This document shows, one piece after another, positions 1-8,896 of a stretch of DNA of 49,183 nt. The notes beneath the pieces are model-generated. The model was not told where the DNA came from. It searched no databases and was given only the letters and a program-made list of their open reading frames with translations. Each line of letters begins with the position of its first letter. The first letter of the stretch is position 1. Source of the DNA: a virus; IMG/VR virus record IMGVR_UViG_3300020473_002198, positions 1-49,183 of that record; one strand, written 5' to 3'. A program made the position numbers and the translations under genes.

Positions 1-546
1 CTACCACGCCACCGCCTCTACCTCGACTTTCGTCGCGGCGCCATTGATCGCTTTCTCCAGCCGATGCCGCTTGCCGGTGAGCTCTTGCGAGGCTTGAAAA
101 GTCGCGACGTTCGCCAGCACTTTGCCGACGAGCTCAGCGAGTGTCTCAGTGCCATCATCGCCATTGCGGCCGGAGAGGATATAGTCGAGCGTCGGTGTAG
201 CGGGAGGATCGCCAGCGCTATCGGCATCGACCCACGCTTGATAAGCCTGTGCCTCGGCCTTTTGCTCGCCCCATCCTTCGCGCTCAATCTCGGGATACGA
301 TTTGATCAGCGGGCGCATCTGCTCGTTATATGCTTCGTTGATTTCCTTGAGCTTGGCCTCTTTCACCTCCTCAAGCGGCCGCGTATCAGGATAGCCGTCG
401 AACTCGGCCAGGGTGTTGCCCTCGTCCAGCCAGTCTTCCACGTCACTATAGAGCTCATTCGACACGGGCACGATGGCCCCGGCCTTCAACCGGCCGTAAT
501 CGGCTAGGCAGACGACGCGGCCTGCGGTCTGGTCATAGCTGAACAT
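1..546 (-). CDS. Tail-fibre assembly-like protein (probable chaperone)
   Basis: This 181-aa protein lies directly downstream of the receptor-binding gene; their ends overlap by one base (546), so they are probably translationally coupled. A short N-terminal part is followed by a helical segment (about residues 58-105) rich in Lys, Glu and Ala with an AYQAW-type motif. That layout is common in phage proteins encoded after fibre genes and annotated as fibre assembly proteins or chaperones. The role is inferred from position and general resemblance, not from a diagnostic motif. The stop codon occupies bases 1-3, so the window is cut at this gene's end and downstream neighbours are not visible. 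It does not look like the small Avd protein of diversity-generating retroelements. Confidence 0.6.
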   Translation of the reverse strand: MFSYDQTAGRVVCLADYGRLKAGAIVPVSNELYSDVEDWLDEGNTLAEFDGYPDTRPLEEVKEAKLKEINEAYNEQMRPLIKSYPEIEREGWGEQKAEAQAYQAWVDADSAGDPPATPTLDYILSGRNGDDGTETLAELVGKVLANVATFQASQELTGKRHRLEKAINGAATKVEVEAVAW

Positions 547-1757
547 TAGCGCTCTCCCTGCAGATTGATATGATCACAGACGCCTCGAGCGCCGATGTCG
601 CTGAAGGAGCCGTCCGGCTGACTGCTCCAGCTCGACGCACGCGAACCAGCGCCCGAGCCGTCGTCCCAGTTCGCGCCGAATAGCGGAGAGCGGATGCTGT
701 TGGTGTAGATGTCACCACGTCCGTCAGTCCAGTCTTTCCAGCTTACTGTGCCCGTAGCGCTTGTGCCGGTAATATCGGCGCCCCATTGCCACATGATGCC
801 GGTGACTTGTTCACAGCCACATGCCGAGCGGTGGCCCGCCTGGTGCTGGGTGTTGCCCGGATCGGTACCCGCCGCCTGGCGCTCGACAACGCCGTACGCC
901 AGCGCAGTGAACTCTTGGTAGTGCGGGAATCGCTTGCCAGCGGCGGACAGGATGTCGTTGAACGACCACCAGCTCGCTGATGAGTAGGTCGACGTGCCGT
1001 CTCCGCCGTAGTCGGAAGGGATCTTCGGCAAGCTGCCATCGTCGGCAATCTGCTGGCCGTTGCGGCTGTAGCCGTTTAGGGCGTAGTCCACATCGCAAAG
1101 GTATATGTCGCCCCACACGCTGCCGCCCGGGTCGAGCGTCATGCCGCGGGGGTTGGACTTGGGCCGCCAGTTAAGATCCCACAATGATCGCGTAACGATC
1201 TCACTAGCCCCGGCGCTGGCATGGAAGCCGCCGACGACACGCTCACCGGCAGGCGCGGCGCTGTCGGCGTCAACGGCTTCCAGCGAGCCGTCAGTGGAGG
1301 CATAGATGGTGTAGTCGGTGCCGGCGGAGAGCGCGGGCAGGGTGACCGACGTGCCGGCGGCGATCTCGACGATGGTCGAGCCCACCACCAGGGCGAGATC
1401 GCTGGCCGTCTCCAGGGTAGTGGCTGTCGGTGCCGTCCATGCCGGCTGGCTGCCGTCTGATTTGACGAAGGCAGTGGCCGTGACAGCTACCAGTTCGCTG
1501 CGGCGCAGCGGCACCCCTTCCGAATACGGCACCAGCTCTCCGTCCTCAATCGCGGCCACTACCCGCCATGCGGTATTCGCGCTGTTGCGCTGCTTGAGCA
1601 AGCTGTTGGCGGTATCCGGCCACCACATAAACGGAAAGGTCACGGGCGGAGCCGTGGCGCCACTGTTGTTGCTGCCGACAGCTTCAGACAGAGCGTTTAA
1701 GTCAGCGCGAAGCGTTGCGCCGGGATTGTTCGCTAGGTCGTAATCATGCTGAGCCAT
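546..1757 (-). CDS. mtd-like: Mtd-like receptor-binding tail protein with C-type-lectin fold
   Basis: 403 aa. The C-terminal half (about 195-403) resembles the C-type-lectin domain of Bordetella phage BPP-1 major tropism determinant: DPRGMTL-like start (here NPRGMTLDPGG), DIYLCDVDYALNG, an AWW/SWW tract, FTALAYG, WQWGAD, and a C-terminal LFGANW...IGARGVCDH block. In that family the fold displays variable residues that contact the host receptor, and the protein sits at the fibre tip. The N-terminal half is a Gly/Ala/Thr-rich beta segment, probably for virion attachment and trimerisation. Stop and start overlap with the upstream 92-aa gene (TAATG at 1755-1759). The last 37 codons before HINLQGER look like a hypervariable region (separate entry). 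An SUMF1-like formylglycine-enzyme relative is the main alternative, but gene position favours a tail protein. Confidence 0.82.
   Translation of the reverse strand: MAQHDYDLANNPGATLRADLNALSEAVGSNNSGATAPPVTFPFMWWPDTANSLLKQRNSANTAWRVVAAIEDGELVPYSEGVPLRRSELVAVTATAFVKSDGSQPAWTAPTATTLETASDLALVVGSTIVEIAAGTSVTLPALSAGTDYTIYASTDGSLEAVDADSAAPAGERVVGGFHASAGASEIVTRSLWDLNWRPKSNPRGMTLDPGGSVWGDIYLCDVDYALNGYSRNGQQIADDGSLPKIPSDYGGDGTSTYSSASWWSFNDILSAAGKRFPHYQEFTALAYGVVERQAAGTDPGNTQHQAGHRSACGCEQVTGIMWQWGADITGTSATGTVSWKDWTDGRGDIYTNSIRSPLFGANWDDGSGAGSRASSWSSQPDGSFSDIGARGVCDHINLQGER
573..683 (-). other. Candidate variable region (VR) of a diversity-generating retroelement
   Basis: Codons 359-395 of the Mtd-like gene read LFGANWDDGSGAGSR, ASSWSSQPDGSFSD, IGARGVCD. 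Known DGR templates in this lectin family carry AAC/AAT (Asn) codons at variable positions (NWNNGS, SNWNN, SNNNIGAR patterns). Here those positions hold GAC, GAC, GGC, AGC, AGT, GAC, GGC, TTC, AGC and GAC. Almost all are N-N-C or N-N-T codons, as adenine-specific mutagenesis of AAC/AAT would leave. The flanking codons (FG, NW, AGSR, IGARG) match the invariant scaffold. No template repeat, avd or reverse transcriptase gene is present in the window; they could lie left of base 1. Confidence 0.6.
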
Positions 1758-2035
1758 TAGCGCTTATCTCCAAATTTATCGAACCATTCCGCCCAGTCCT
1801 TGCACTCCTGCGGTACCGGCGCGCCTGTCTCGACTGCATCGATCAGCAGCCGCAGGGCGCGATCCCGGCTGACTCCAGGCGGCTTAGGCTTGCCATGGCC
1901 GTGGGTAACGGGTATGAACTGGCCATCGACGTGCTTGTATGAGCCGTCGGCCGGCAGGTCGCCGATCTCCGGGCCATCGCCGTCCGTCTCTTCGCCGATC
2001 AATCGGCCATGATCATCAATAATTCCGGTGCGCAT
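1757..2035 (-). CDS. Hypothetical tail-region protein
   Basis: 92 aa, not recognised. It opens with MRTGIIDDHGRLIGEE, has a short segment with HVDGQFIPVTHGHGKPKP, and ends in a charged helical stretch (DWAEWFDKFGDKR). It lies between the tail-tip protein and the receptor-binding protein. It overlaps the latter by a TAATG junction and abuts the gpJ stop at 2035, so it is clearly within the tail operon. A small adaptor or tip component is possible from position only. Confidence 0.7.
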   Translation of the reverse strand: MRTGIIDDHGRLIGEETDGDGPEIGDLPADGSYKHVDGQFIPVTHGHGKPKPPGVSRDRALRLLIDAVETGAPVPQECKDWAEWFDKFGDKR

Positions 2036-5000
2036 TACGCGATCTCCTCAGCGGTGACGCCCAGGGCGTCGATGCGAATGTTGTAGGCGGGGTCCTTGGT
2101 CGAGAGGTTGGCACGGAATTCGTAGGCGCGGGCCTCGAACTCAGCGCTATCGAGATCATTCCAGGCCGACCAGATTGGGCTTGATGACGGGTCGTCGTCG
2201 GTGTGGCGAACCTGTACGCGGGCATCAGCCGATGCTGACGACGTGCCGTCGAAATCCTCCCAGCTGTCTATCGGGTCGGTGCGCTCGTCGATGCGATCAA
2301 GGACGTTAACGGCGGTGGCATCGATGATGCTGGTCAGGCGCACCCGGCGCACGCTGCCAAGATCGATGCCGCCGGCGAACTCATAGATGCCCGATGGGTT
2401 AATGCCGCCGTAGCTGTCGAGGTCCGATAGCTCGTCAAAGTCGGGTATGTCGTCGAATAGACCCATGGCCGTCAGCGACAACGAACCATCGTTGGCCACC
2501 GTGCCGTTCTTGATGCCTGGGAATAGCGGCGATTCGGTGACACTATCCACGGCCGCAAAGGCGAGCACGCTGGCTTGCTTACTCGACACGGCAGCGATGG
2601 CTTCCGAAGGCCGGCCATCTCTGTCGAAGACGCGGGCGAGGTAGGTGCCGCGTTTGAGTGGTAGTTGAGCAAGCCGGGAATCGCCTTTGGCGGCATCGCC
2701 GATGCCGGTCGAGCTGGCCCAGGTCGCCGCCGATGCGTCGATCTCGGGGCTGTGGCGAAATCGCACTTCGCCGCCGAATCTCACATCCAGTTCTGGCGGG
2801 CGGTTCCAGCGCAGCAGCGCCGAGCCGCCGAAGGCCGAGATTGTTAGGCCCTCTAGTCCTTGCGGCGGGCTGGTCTTGCCGATGACGCGATGGCCGTAGA
2901 CATAAGCCCAGCGACCTGGCACGGCGCGCTGCCCATCATTCCAGCGCACGCGCAGGTCGTAGCTGGCCCCCTCGGCAACGTCACCCAGCAGCACGGCATT
3001 GCCGGATAGATTGGCGATAGACGCATCGACCCATGGCTCGCCGGTACCTGACGGCCTCAGCTGCACCTCGGCCAGTGCACCCCGAAAGCCGGAATCGGCC
3101 AGGGCGATGGCGATATGCGGGATCAGCGTCGAGCCGGCACCCAGCTGCAGCACGCTTTCATCCGAGCGCACGCTGACAATCTCGGGATCGGGCAGTGCAG
3201 GAATCGGCGTAATACCAGGGTCGTACGCCGGGATAGCGCCGGTGTCGGCGTCATAGACCGCCGGGCTGTAGGGAATCAGCACCAGGCGGGCAACGAGGTC
3301 GCCCTGCGGCTCGATCGACAACACCAAACCGTCGATGGCCTCCTTTCCCGATTCACCGAAGGCCACCAAGTCGCCGGCCATCGGTGCGGCAGCGGCCGGC
3401 ACCGGTGCGGCGAAGGTCAGCTCTTCTTGCACCCCCTCGACCGTCACTAGCTCGCGGGCCAGCGCCACATCGTCGACGGTACGCACCGACACGCCATAGG
3501 TGGTACCGGCGGCCATCTCCAGCGGCTCGTCGACCACGATGCCGATCGCATCGCCCGACTCGTCGTTGACCACCTCCTTGATGCGACCCTGGCCAAGACC
3601 GACCAACAGAACGTCGTGGCTGATCGCCACTCGGTCGCCGCGCCGGCACACCAGGTGCTCGAAGTCCAAGTTGAGCGTCCATCGCTCGGGGCGCAGCAGC
3701 GACTGAGCGAGATGGAAGCGGCCGAATTTCCATGCATGGTCACTGCTGGTCACGCCCGGAGCGTCGAGCGTCTCGAAGATCTCGGCATTCGACTCGTCAT
3801 AGCCGTCGGCATAGACGATGCGCTCGCCCTGCTCCCAGTCCTGGTTGCGGTCAGCGAAACGGATACGGAAGGCATGTGGCGGATCAGGAAATGTTTTCTC
3901 GGCTTCAAAGCCCCAGCTATTGCGCGGTGTGAACATCTGCACCGGGTAGGGCTGCGGCTGATCGACGGTGACCGACCATTTGCCGTCAATCTGCGATGGC
4001 GAGCCGCGACCGGTGCTAGCGATGTCGGCGAGCGTGTCCCAGGCCGATGCCTGGAAGTCGCGGATCATGTTGAACTCGACGCCCTGGTCGTCGCAGTAGT
4101 CGCGCCATGCCTCGAGCTTGGCAAGATCCACGCGCTCATCGGTCATGCGCCGTGCGTTGGCGTTGCCCTGCAGCACATGGCGATAGAGCAGCGCCGGGTT
4201 GCTGCTGGCGACCTCAGAGCCGTCGAAGTCGGTCACGTAGCTGGTGACGATGCCGTTGAGCTGGTCTACCACCCCATTGAGCTGGTCGGTCGCTTTGATG
4301 CTGAGCGCCGTCATCGCCAGCGGGTGGCGGAACTGCACCGGGTTCTCGTTGGTGAAGCTGCGCAGCGTCGCCCACTGAACGGTGTCGCTGATCTGAGCGT
4401 CGCTGGTGTCCGATGTAGTGCGGCGCAAGCGAACTTCATACTGTCCACGAGGCACTGACCAGCGAAATCCATGGCGGATTGCTGACGTTCGCTTGTGCGC
4501 AAATCGGACCGTTGCGCCGCTGATCCAGTTACTCGATACCGTCGTAGCGCTGTAGCCAGGCGTCAGCCAGGTGGAATCGCCGGCTCGCCGGTACTGGATT
4601 TGCGCAGCAACAGCCCGCGCCTCTCGCTCGCCCTCATCGTTGAATTTAACCAAGCCGTTAGGAAACACGATGTCTAGCGACAGTTCGTCAGCATCGCGCG
4701 CAGTGGTGCGCGTGGCCCAGCTATTCGACTGCTTGAGCAGAATACCCAGCGACTGCTCATCAACTTGCTTGGGGTAGATAGTGATCGGCGCATCGCCCGG
4801 GCGGCCCTCTCGGTTCTGCACCGCTACGCCATCAAATGACGACAGTGGAGTGTCGCCGATGCGCAGGTCCTCGATCTTGAGCGGGCCATAGCCCCACACG
4901 ACGAGCATGCGCAGGTATTGGTCATCGCCCACGGTTTCGGTGTAGGTTTGCGCGGCCAGCGGCGGCACATGGCGATGACGGCCCAGCACCACCGGGATAA

Positions 5001-5493
5001 CGCCGAACGGGTTGGCTCGGTTACGTGCGCCCTCGATGGAGAGGGTCGGGCTGTCGCGCTGCGAGCTGCCAGACAGATCTCCCATACTCGGCGGGCGCAC
5101 CGGAGCGATGGCGTTGATTAGCAGGCTGCCAGCTACAGTCACAAGCCCGCCAGCAAGGCCAGCCGAGATGCCGAGACTAGTGCCAACGAACGGCGAAATC
5201 TGGGGCGCAGCGATTACCAGCGCAAGAGTAGCCACTGTTCGCAGCGGGTTCTTGCTTCCACCTCCACCGCCCTGTGGCACGACGCGGATGGTCACCACCG
5301 AGCAGGCCTTGGGCCTCACCCGCGACCAGCGCTCACGCGACACGCGCACGTCACCGACGAACACGTGAGCATGGGCGCGCAGAATGGGATCGGGCTGCAC
5401 CTCGATGAGGATCTGTTCGAGGGTCGCGCCGTCGGCGACCTGGAGGGTGGCGACATCGGAGCGGAGCGGGTGGTTGGCGGCGATGACGCGCAT
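2035..5493 (-). CDS. J: Tail tip / host-specificity protein, gpJ-like
   Basis: 1152 aa, in the size range of lambda gpJ (1132 aa). The N-terminal part has a hydrophobic stretch near residues 88-131 (TLALVIAAPQISPF onward), typical of gpJ-type proteins. Next comes a central hub region with many DxxGxxW and RxWxxL beta motifs (VWGYGPLKIEDLRIGDT). The C-terminal half has fibronectin-like repeats (SPPQGLEGLTI, ALLRWNRPPELD) and a long beta tail. In the family it forms the central hub and fibre at the tail tip and contacts the receptor. It lies just downstream of NlpC (10 bp gap). Here host recognition may be shared with the Mtd-like protein encoded after it. Confidence 0.93.
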   Translation of the reverse strand: MRVIAANHPLRSDVATLQVADGATLEQILIEVQPDPILRAHAHVFVGDVRVSRERWSRVRPKACSVVTIRVVPQGGGGGSKNPLRTVATLALVIAAPQISPFVGTSLGISAGLAGGLVTVAGSLLINAIAPVRPPSMGDLSGSSQRDSPTLSIEGARNRANPFGVIPVVLGRHRHVPPLAAQTYTETVGDDQYLRMLVVWGYGPLKIEDLRIGDTPLSSFDGVAVQNREGRPGDAPITIYPKQVDEQSLGILLKQSNSWATRTTARDADELSLDIVFPNGLVKFNDEGEREARAVAAQIQYRRAGDSTWLTPGYSATTVSSNWISGATVRFAHKRTSAIRHGFRWSVPRGQYEVRLRRTTSDTSDAQISDTVQWATLRSFTNENPVQFRHPLAMTALSIKATDQLNGVVDQLNGIVTSYVTDFDGSEVASSNPALLYRHVLQGNANARRMTDERVDLAKLEAWRDYCDDQGVEFNMIRDFQASAWDTLADIASTGRGSPSQIDGKWSVTVDQPQPYPVQMFTPRNSWGFEAEKTFPDPPHAFRIRFADRNQDWEQGERIVYADGYDESNAEIFETLDAPGVTSSDHAWKFGRFHLAQSLLRPERWTLNLDFEHLVCRRGDRVAISHDVLLVGLGQGRIKEVVNDESGDAIGIVVDEPLEMAAGTTYGVSVRTVDDVALARELVTVEGVQEELTFAAPVPAAAAPMAGDLVAFGESGKEAIDGLVLSIEPQGDLVARLVLIPYSPAVYDADTGAIPAYDPGITPIPALPDPEIVSVRSDESVLQLGAGSTLIPHIAIALADSGFRGALAEVQLRPSGTGEPWVDASIANLSGNAVLLGDVAEGASYDLRVRWNDGQRAVPGRWAYVYGHRVIGKTSPPQGLEGLTISAFGGSALLRWNRPPELDVRFGGEVRFRHSPEIDASAATWASSTGIGDAAKGDSRLAQLPLKRGTYLARVFDRDGRPSEAIAAVSSKQASVLAFAAVDSVTESPLFPGIKNGTVANDGSLSLTAMGLFDDIPDFDELSDLDSYGGINPSGIYEFAGGIDLGSVRRVRLTSIIDATAVNVLDRIDERTDPIDSWEDFDGTSSASADARVQVRHTDDDPSSSPIWSAWNDLDSAEFEARAYEFRANLSTKDPAYNIRIDALGVTAEEIA

Positions 5494-5502
5494 GGTGTCT
5501 CC

Positions 5503-5892
5503 TCAGGCGGGGCGGTAGTAGCCCTCAATGCGGAAGGCGTCGGCGGGCTGGATGACGGTTTCGATGCCGTGCTCGACGTGCAGGATGCGGCCGGCGCCCA
5601 GGTAGAGGCCGGCATGGATGGCCCGGCCGCGGCGGTAGATCACCGCTACATCCATCGGCTCGGGGTGTTCGATCTGCTGCCAGGTGTCGCCGCACTCGCG
5701 GGCGAAGATGCCCTTCAGGCGATCCACGTCCTTGAGCGTCTGGTACTCGCCGCCGTAGTCGTCGAGCTCGCGACCCAGCACGTCGCGATAGGCCGCACAG
5801 ACCAGGCCCCAGCAGTCATAGGCGTCAGGGCCGCGCCCATGTGGACGGAAGGGGCGGCCGATGGCGCGCCCCACGAAGTCGTCTAGGATCAT
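5503..5892 (-). CDS. K: NlpC/P60 peptidase tail protein (gpK-like)
   Basis: 129 aa. The NlpC/P60 catalytic Cys is Cys27 in the DCWGLV motif, the His is His93 in AIHAGLYLG, and a third polar residue is likely His105 in ILHVEHG. Members cleave peptide cross-links of murein and in siphophages act at the tail tip during entry or tail assembly. Its start (5892) overlaps the stop of the 36-aa Cys-rich gene by ATGA, so the two should be co-translated. Unlike lambda there is no recognisable gpI between this gene and J. Confidence 0.92.
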   Translation of the reverse strand: MILDDFVGRAIGRPFRPHGRGPDAYDCWGLVCAAYRDVLGRELDDYGGEYQTLKDVDRLKGIFARECGDTWQQIEHPEPMDVAVIYRRGRAIHAGLYLGAGRILHVEHGIETVIQPADAFRIEGYYRPA

Positions 5893-5999
5893 GCCGGGCG
5901 CTCTTGTGGCCGGTGCTTGCAGTTACACTTCTTGGCGAAGACCGAGCCGAACGCGGGCAGCGGGCAACCACACTTGGGGCAAAGCCGTTCAAGACACAT
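5889..5999 (-). CDS. 36-aa Cys-rich microprotein
   Basis: A short ORF with a clear Shine-Dalgarno (GGAGG about 5 nt before the ATG at 5999) that stops in an ATGA overlap with the NlpC gene. The product has CPKCGC near residues 7-12 and CNC near 25-27, giving possible zinc-ribbon ligands, and a basic C-terminus. It fills the only gap between the DUF1833 gene and NlpC. No function is known. The ribosome-binding site and coupling are the main reasons to accept it. Confidence 0.65.
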   Translation of the reverse strand: MCLERLCPKCGCPLPAFGSVFAKKCNCKHRPQERPA

Positions 6000-6018
6000 A
6001 AATCCTCCAGAGTGGACG

Positions 6019-6483
6019 TCAGAAAAGACCCGGGAAGCTCGCCGGGGAGAAGCGCCCGGCAGGATACGGCTCGGCGGTGAAGTCCTCGAGCACCAGGTCG
6101 CCGCTCAAAGTGCCGGCATCCCATTTCACGTTGCGCAGCTGGAAGTTGGGCCAGGTTAGCTCAACGGTATCGGGATCGGCGGCGCGTATTACCTCAAGCA
6201 GCATGTCCGGCGGCGTCGAGGTACTCCTGACGGCCTGGGCCACCTCGCGGGTCACATTGTCGATTACTACGCGCGCCCGGCTCGGCGCGTCCTCGCGCTG
6301 ATCGGGTAGCACCGGCTCGAAAGGGAAAGCCACGAACTCCTCGCCTCGCGAGGTGATGTTCTCGGTGTTGTTGACCACCCGGATCGACGGATCGATGTCG
6401 GGATGCGATATGGTCAGTAGCGCCAGGAAGACCTCGGACGTCTCCTGGGCGAAGGCGGCCTCGCGCAGCACGTCGGTGGTCAT
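6019..6483 (-). CDS. DUF1833 phage tail protein
   Basis: 154 aa. The sequence fits the DUF1833 family found next to NlpC/P60 in siphovirus tail modules: an N-terminal LLTISHPDI strand, VNNTENITSRGEEFVAFPF, then a central FEPVLPDQ and ARVVIDNVTRE. It is probably a minor tail-tip component comparable in position to lambda gpL. The start overlaps the previous gene's stop (6480-6483), so translation is coupled. The molecular role is not established. Confidence 0.8.
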   Translation of the reverse strand: MTTDVLREAAFAQETSEVFLALLTISHPDIDPSIRVVNNTENITSRGEEFVAFPFEPVLPDQREDAPSRARVVIDNVTREVAQAVRSTSTPPDMLLEVIRAADPDTVELTWPNFQLRNVKWDAGTLSGDLVLEDFTAEPYPAGRFSPASFPGLF

Positions 6484-6842
6484 GGCAGCACCTCGACTTT
6501 CAGCGCCAGCGTCCAGAATCGCCCGGAACCTCGCGGCGTCAGCTCATAGGGCGGATCGCCGACGATTCGCACCGACACCGCCGTGCCATGGCGGGGATGC
6601 GGGAAGTCGAAGGCGAGGGCGCCGCCGGCGAGATCGTTGTTGAAAAAGGCCTCGAAGGTGTCGACGCCCTCGCGGCTCAGCAGGTCATAGCGCAGCGTCA
6701 TGTCGGTCGGCGCGGCGGTGAAGCGCCGCCGGACCTTGGCGGGCCCCGCCTCCATGCTGGAGCGAACGACCTGGCTAGTCGGCTTCTCGCTGTAGCCCGA
6801 GGCGTCGGGCCGGTCGGGTAGATTGGGCGGCCAGGTTGGCAT
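6480..6842 (-). CDS. Minor tail protein, lambda gpM position
   Basis: 120 aa, immediately downstream of the tape measure gene (1-bp gap) and overlapping the DUF1833 start. It has a Pro-rich N-terminus (MPTWPPNLP), RRRFTAAPTDMTLRYDL, and FEAFFNNDLAGGALAFDFPHP, a pattern usual in small tail proteins encoded after the tape measure. The fold is probably a beta sandwich. The tail role is inferred from position and this pattern. Confidence 0.78.
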   Translation of the reverse strand: MPTWPPNLPDRPDASGYSEKPTSQVVRSSMEAGPAKVRRRFTAAPTDMTLRYDLLSREGVDTFEAFFNNDLAGGALAFDFPHPRHGTAVSVRIVGDPPYELTPRGSGRFWTLALKVEVLP

Positions 6843-6843
6843 A

Positions 6844-8880
6844 TCAGCGTCCTGTCAGAGTGGGTGAGGCGCCAAAGCGCTGTTGCAGGGCGCGACCAGT
6901 GCGTGAGCCGGGCTTGCCGATATTACTGGCTACCGCCTCGTCGATGATCACCGTCAGGTCGCGACCACCCGAACTGTTCTGGCGCTCCTCGGTTCGCGCC
7001 GAACTGCCTGGCGGAGTAATAACCTCGACGTTGAACTGAGGAGAGCCTCCCGCCATGGATGGCGCAGAGCCGCCCACATAACCGCCCTTGGCATAGCCGG
7101 GCATGTTGTTGAGGCGCTCGAGGAAGGGCAGCACGCCAGGCTTGTCGACCACCGACTGCTTCACGACGTATTCGCCCGCATGGACGATGCCCGCCGGGTC
7201 GTACTTGCCGCCGGGGCCGGTGTAGCCGCCCTCTGACCAGCCGCCCGCTACAGCCAGGGCACCGTTTATGCCAGCAGCCGAGACGCCAGAGCTTGAGCCG
7301 AAATTGGCGCCGGCAGACGCGGAGCCACTAAACAGCTTGCTCCAGTCGAAACCGCTGATCGCATCGCCAAGCGGCTTGGTCACACCCTGTCGCAACATGA
7401 TGCGCGTAATGTCGTCAAGAATGCCGCCGAGCACGCCACGGAAGTTCTCACCACCGATCACCGCATCCTCGAAGGCGCTTTCGAAGGTGAAGCCGAGATC
7501 GCGGGCAGCGTCGCTCACTTGGCTGATGGCCTTCTCGCCATTCATGCCGTAAGCCTGGGCGGCGGTCGTGTTGCTGGCATAACTGGCTTCGAGGTCGGAC
7601 AGCAGACCCTGAAGCTCTGCGGTGGCCATGTTTTCGCGCATGGCGTACTCGACCAAGGTGGCCTTGTCTTCGGCGTAGCGCTTTTGCTCGGCTTGCAGCG
7701 GCCGGATGCGGGCTAGCACTCCATCGAAACCAAGTGCCAGGCGGTCAAGATCGCTGGCCGTCGATGCCGCCGCGGTGCCGATGCTGGCTACGCCTGATGC
7801 AGCGCGCTCGATTTTTAGCGGGTCAGGCAGGTCGATAGTGGGGCTGCCCTGCTGAAGAAGCTCTTTCTTGCGATCGATCAGTACATCGTATTGGCTCTTG
7901 AGTTCATCCAGGGCTTTGACGGCATCCTGAGACTGCATCGCATCCTCACCAAACAGGTCGATACGGCTCTCAAGGCGCCGCTTGGTATCGAAAAGCGCCT
8001 GGAGTTGAAGATCGATGCCGGCGATGCTGCGCTTGGCCTCATCGCTACGGAAGACGTCGGTGAATGCGTTGAAGCGTCGAGCCACGGCATCGATGCCATC
8101 GCTCACTTCCTCAAGCGAGGTTTTAATCAGGTCATCGAATTGCGACACAGCCCGGGCCGTCTCGGTGCTGAGCTGCTGGCCAAGCTGGTTGAACTCGCCG
8201 CGAATGTCCTTGAGACGCTGGATCTCCATGCTCGACAGCACGGCGTTGAGGCCGTCAGCCTCCTGACTGAGCCGCTCAAGCTCGGCGCCATTGTCGCGCA
8301 ACAGGGGGATCATGGCTGTGGCTTCGTCCGCCATAGACTCCATGTAGAAGGTCATTTCCTTCTGACTGAGGCCGGCTTTCTGCAGGCTGTCATAGTAGAG
8401 CTGCAGCGCCTCCGGGCCAGACAGGCGGGCGAACTGGTCGGCTGTGACGCCAACCCTGGGGGCGATCTTCTCGAAGAAGTCAGCCATCTCGCCGCTGCCG
8501 GTCTGCATGAACTCGCCTACGCGGTCGTTCACGTCCTTGAGGATGTCAGCGACCTTGCTTTGCTCGACGCCATACTCAGCGGCGGCATAGGTGATGCGCT
8601 GGAAATTTTCAGCTGAGGTGTTGGCCAGGCGTGAGAGGTTGTCGATCTGGGATGCCGTTTCCGAGGCGTGCCGAGCCATCAACATCAGGCCTGCCCCGGC
8701 TGCGGCCAATCCTAGCATGGCGCCGCTTGCCAGCCTGGCCACCTTGCCGATATTGGCGGTTGCCTTGGCGGTGCGGTCGCCAGCGCTCTCGACGTCCTTT
8801 AGGCCTCTTTCTACTCGCTTAAGGCGCTGCTCGCCCGTCCGCGAACTAATAACTAGCTCCAGCCGGCTCTGGTAGGCCAT
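6844..8880 (-). CDS. H: Tail tape measure protein
   Basis: 678 aa. The helical N-terminal half has a hydrophobic segment (about residues 47-68, LASGAMLGLAAAGAGLML), followed by long coiled-coil stretches and a Gly/Ser-rich C-terminal part with a GGYTGPGGKYDPAG motif seen in tape-measure C-termini. In this family protein length sets tail length, and the protein is threaded through the tail tube before entering the host envelope. A factor-independent terminator lies just upstream (8897-8922), separating it from the inserted immI-like module. Transcription therefore needs antitermination or read-through to reach it from the late promoter. Confidence 0.93.
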   Translation of the reverse strand: MAYQSRLELVISSRTGEQRLKRVERGLKDVESAGDRTAKATANIGKVARLASGAMLGLAAAGAGLMLMARHASETASQIDNLSRLANTSAENFQRITYAAAEYGVEQSKVADILKDVNDRVGEFMQTGSGEMADFFEKIAPRVGVTADQFARLSGPEALQLYYDSLQKAGLSQKEMTFYMESMADEATAMIPLLRDNGAELERLSQEADGLNAVLSSMEIQRLKDIRGEFNQLGQQLSTETARAVSQFDDLIKTSLEEVSDGIDAVARRFNAFTDVFRSDEAKRSIAGIDLQLQALFDTKRRLESRIDLFGEDAMQSQDAVKALDELKSQYDVLIDRKKELLQQGSPTIDLPDPLKIERAASGVASIGTAAASTASDLDRLALGFDGVLARIRPLQAEQKRYAEDKATLVEYAMRENMATAELQGLLSDLEASYASNTTAAQAYGMNGEKAISQVSDAARDLGFTFESAFEDAVIGGENFRGVLGGILDDITRIMLRQGVTKPLGDAISGFDWSKLFSGSASAGANFGSSSGVSAAGINGALAVAGGWSEGGYTGPGGKYDPAGIVHAGEYVVKQSVVDKPGVLPFLERLNNMPGYAKGGYVGGSAPSMAGGSPQFNVEVITPPGSSARTEERQNSSGGRDLTVIIDEAVASNIGKPGSRTGRALQQRFGASPTLTGR

Positions 8881-8896
8881 GGCATTCTCCAGGCAG

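Noticed and set aside
1-1757. Reverse transcriptase or template repeat near the Mtd-like gene
   Set aside because: No protein with RT motifs (such as YxDD) and no second copy of the VR-like stretch was seen in the window. The DGR call therefore stays a candidate.
3616-4458. Plus-strand frame of 280 codons
   Set aside because: Antisense to the gpJ-like gene; the sense protein has strong family features and the antisense product has none.
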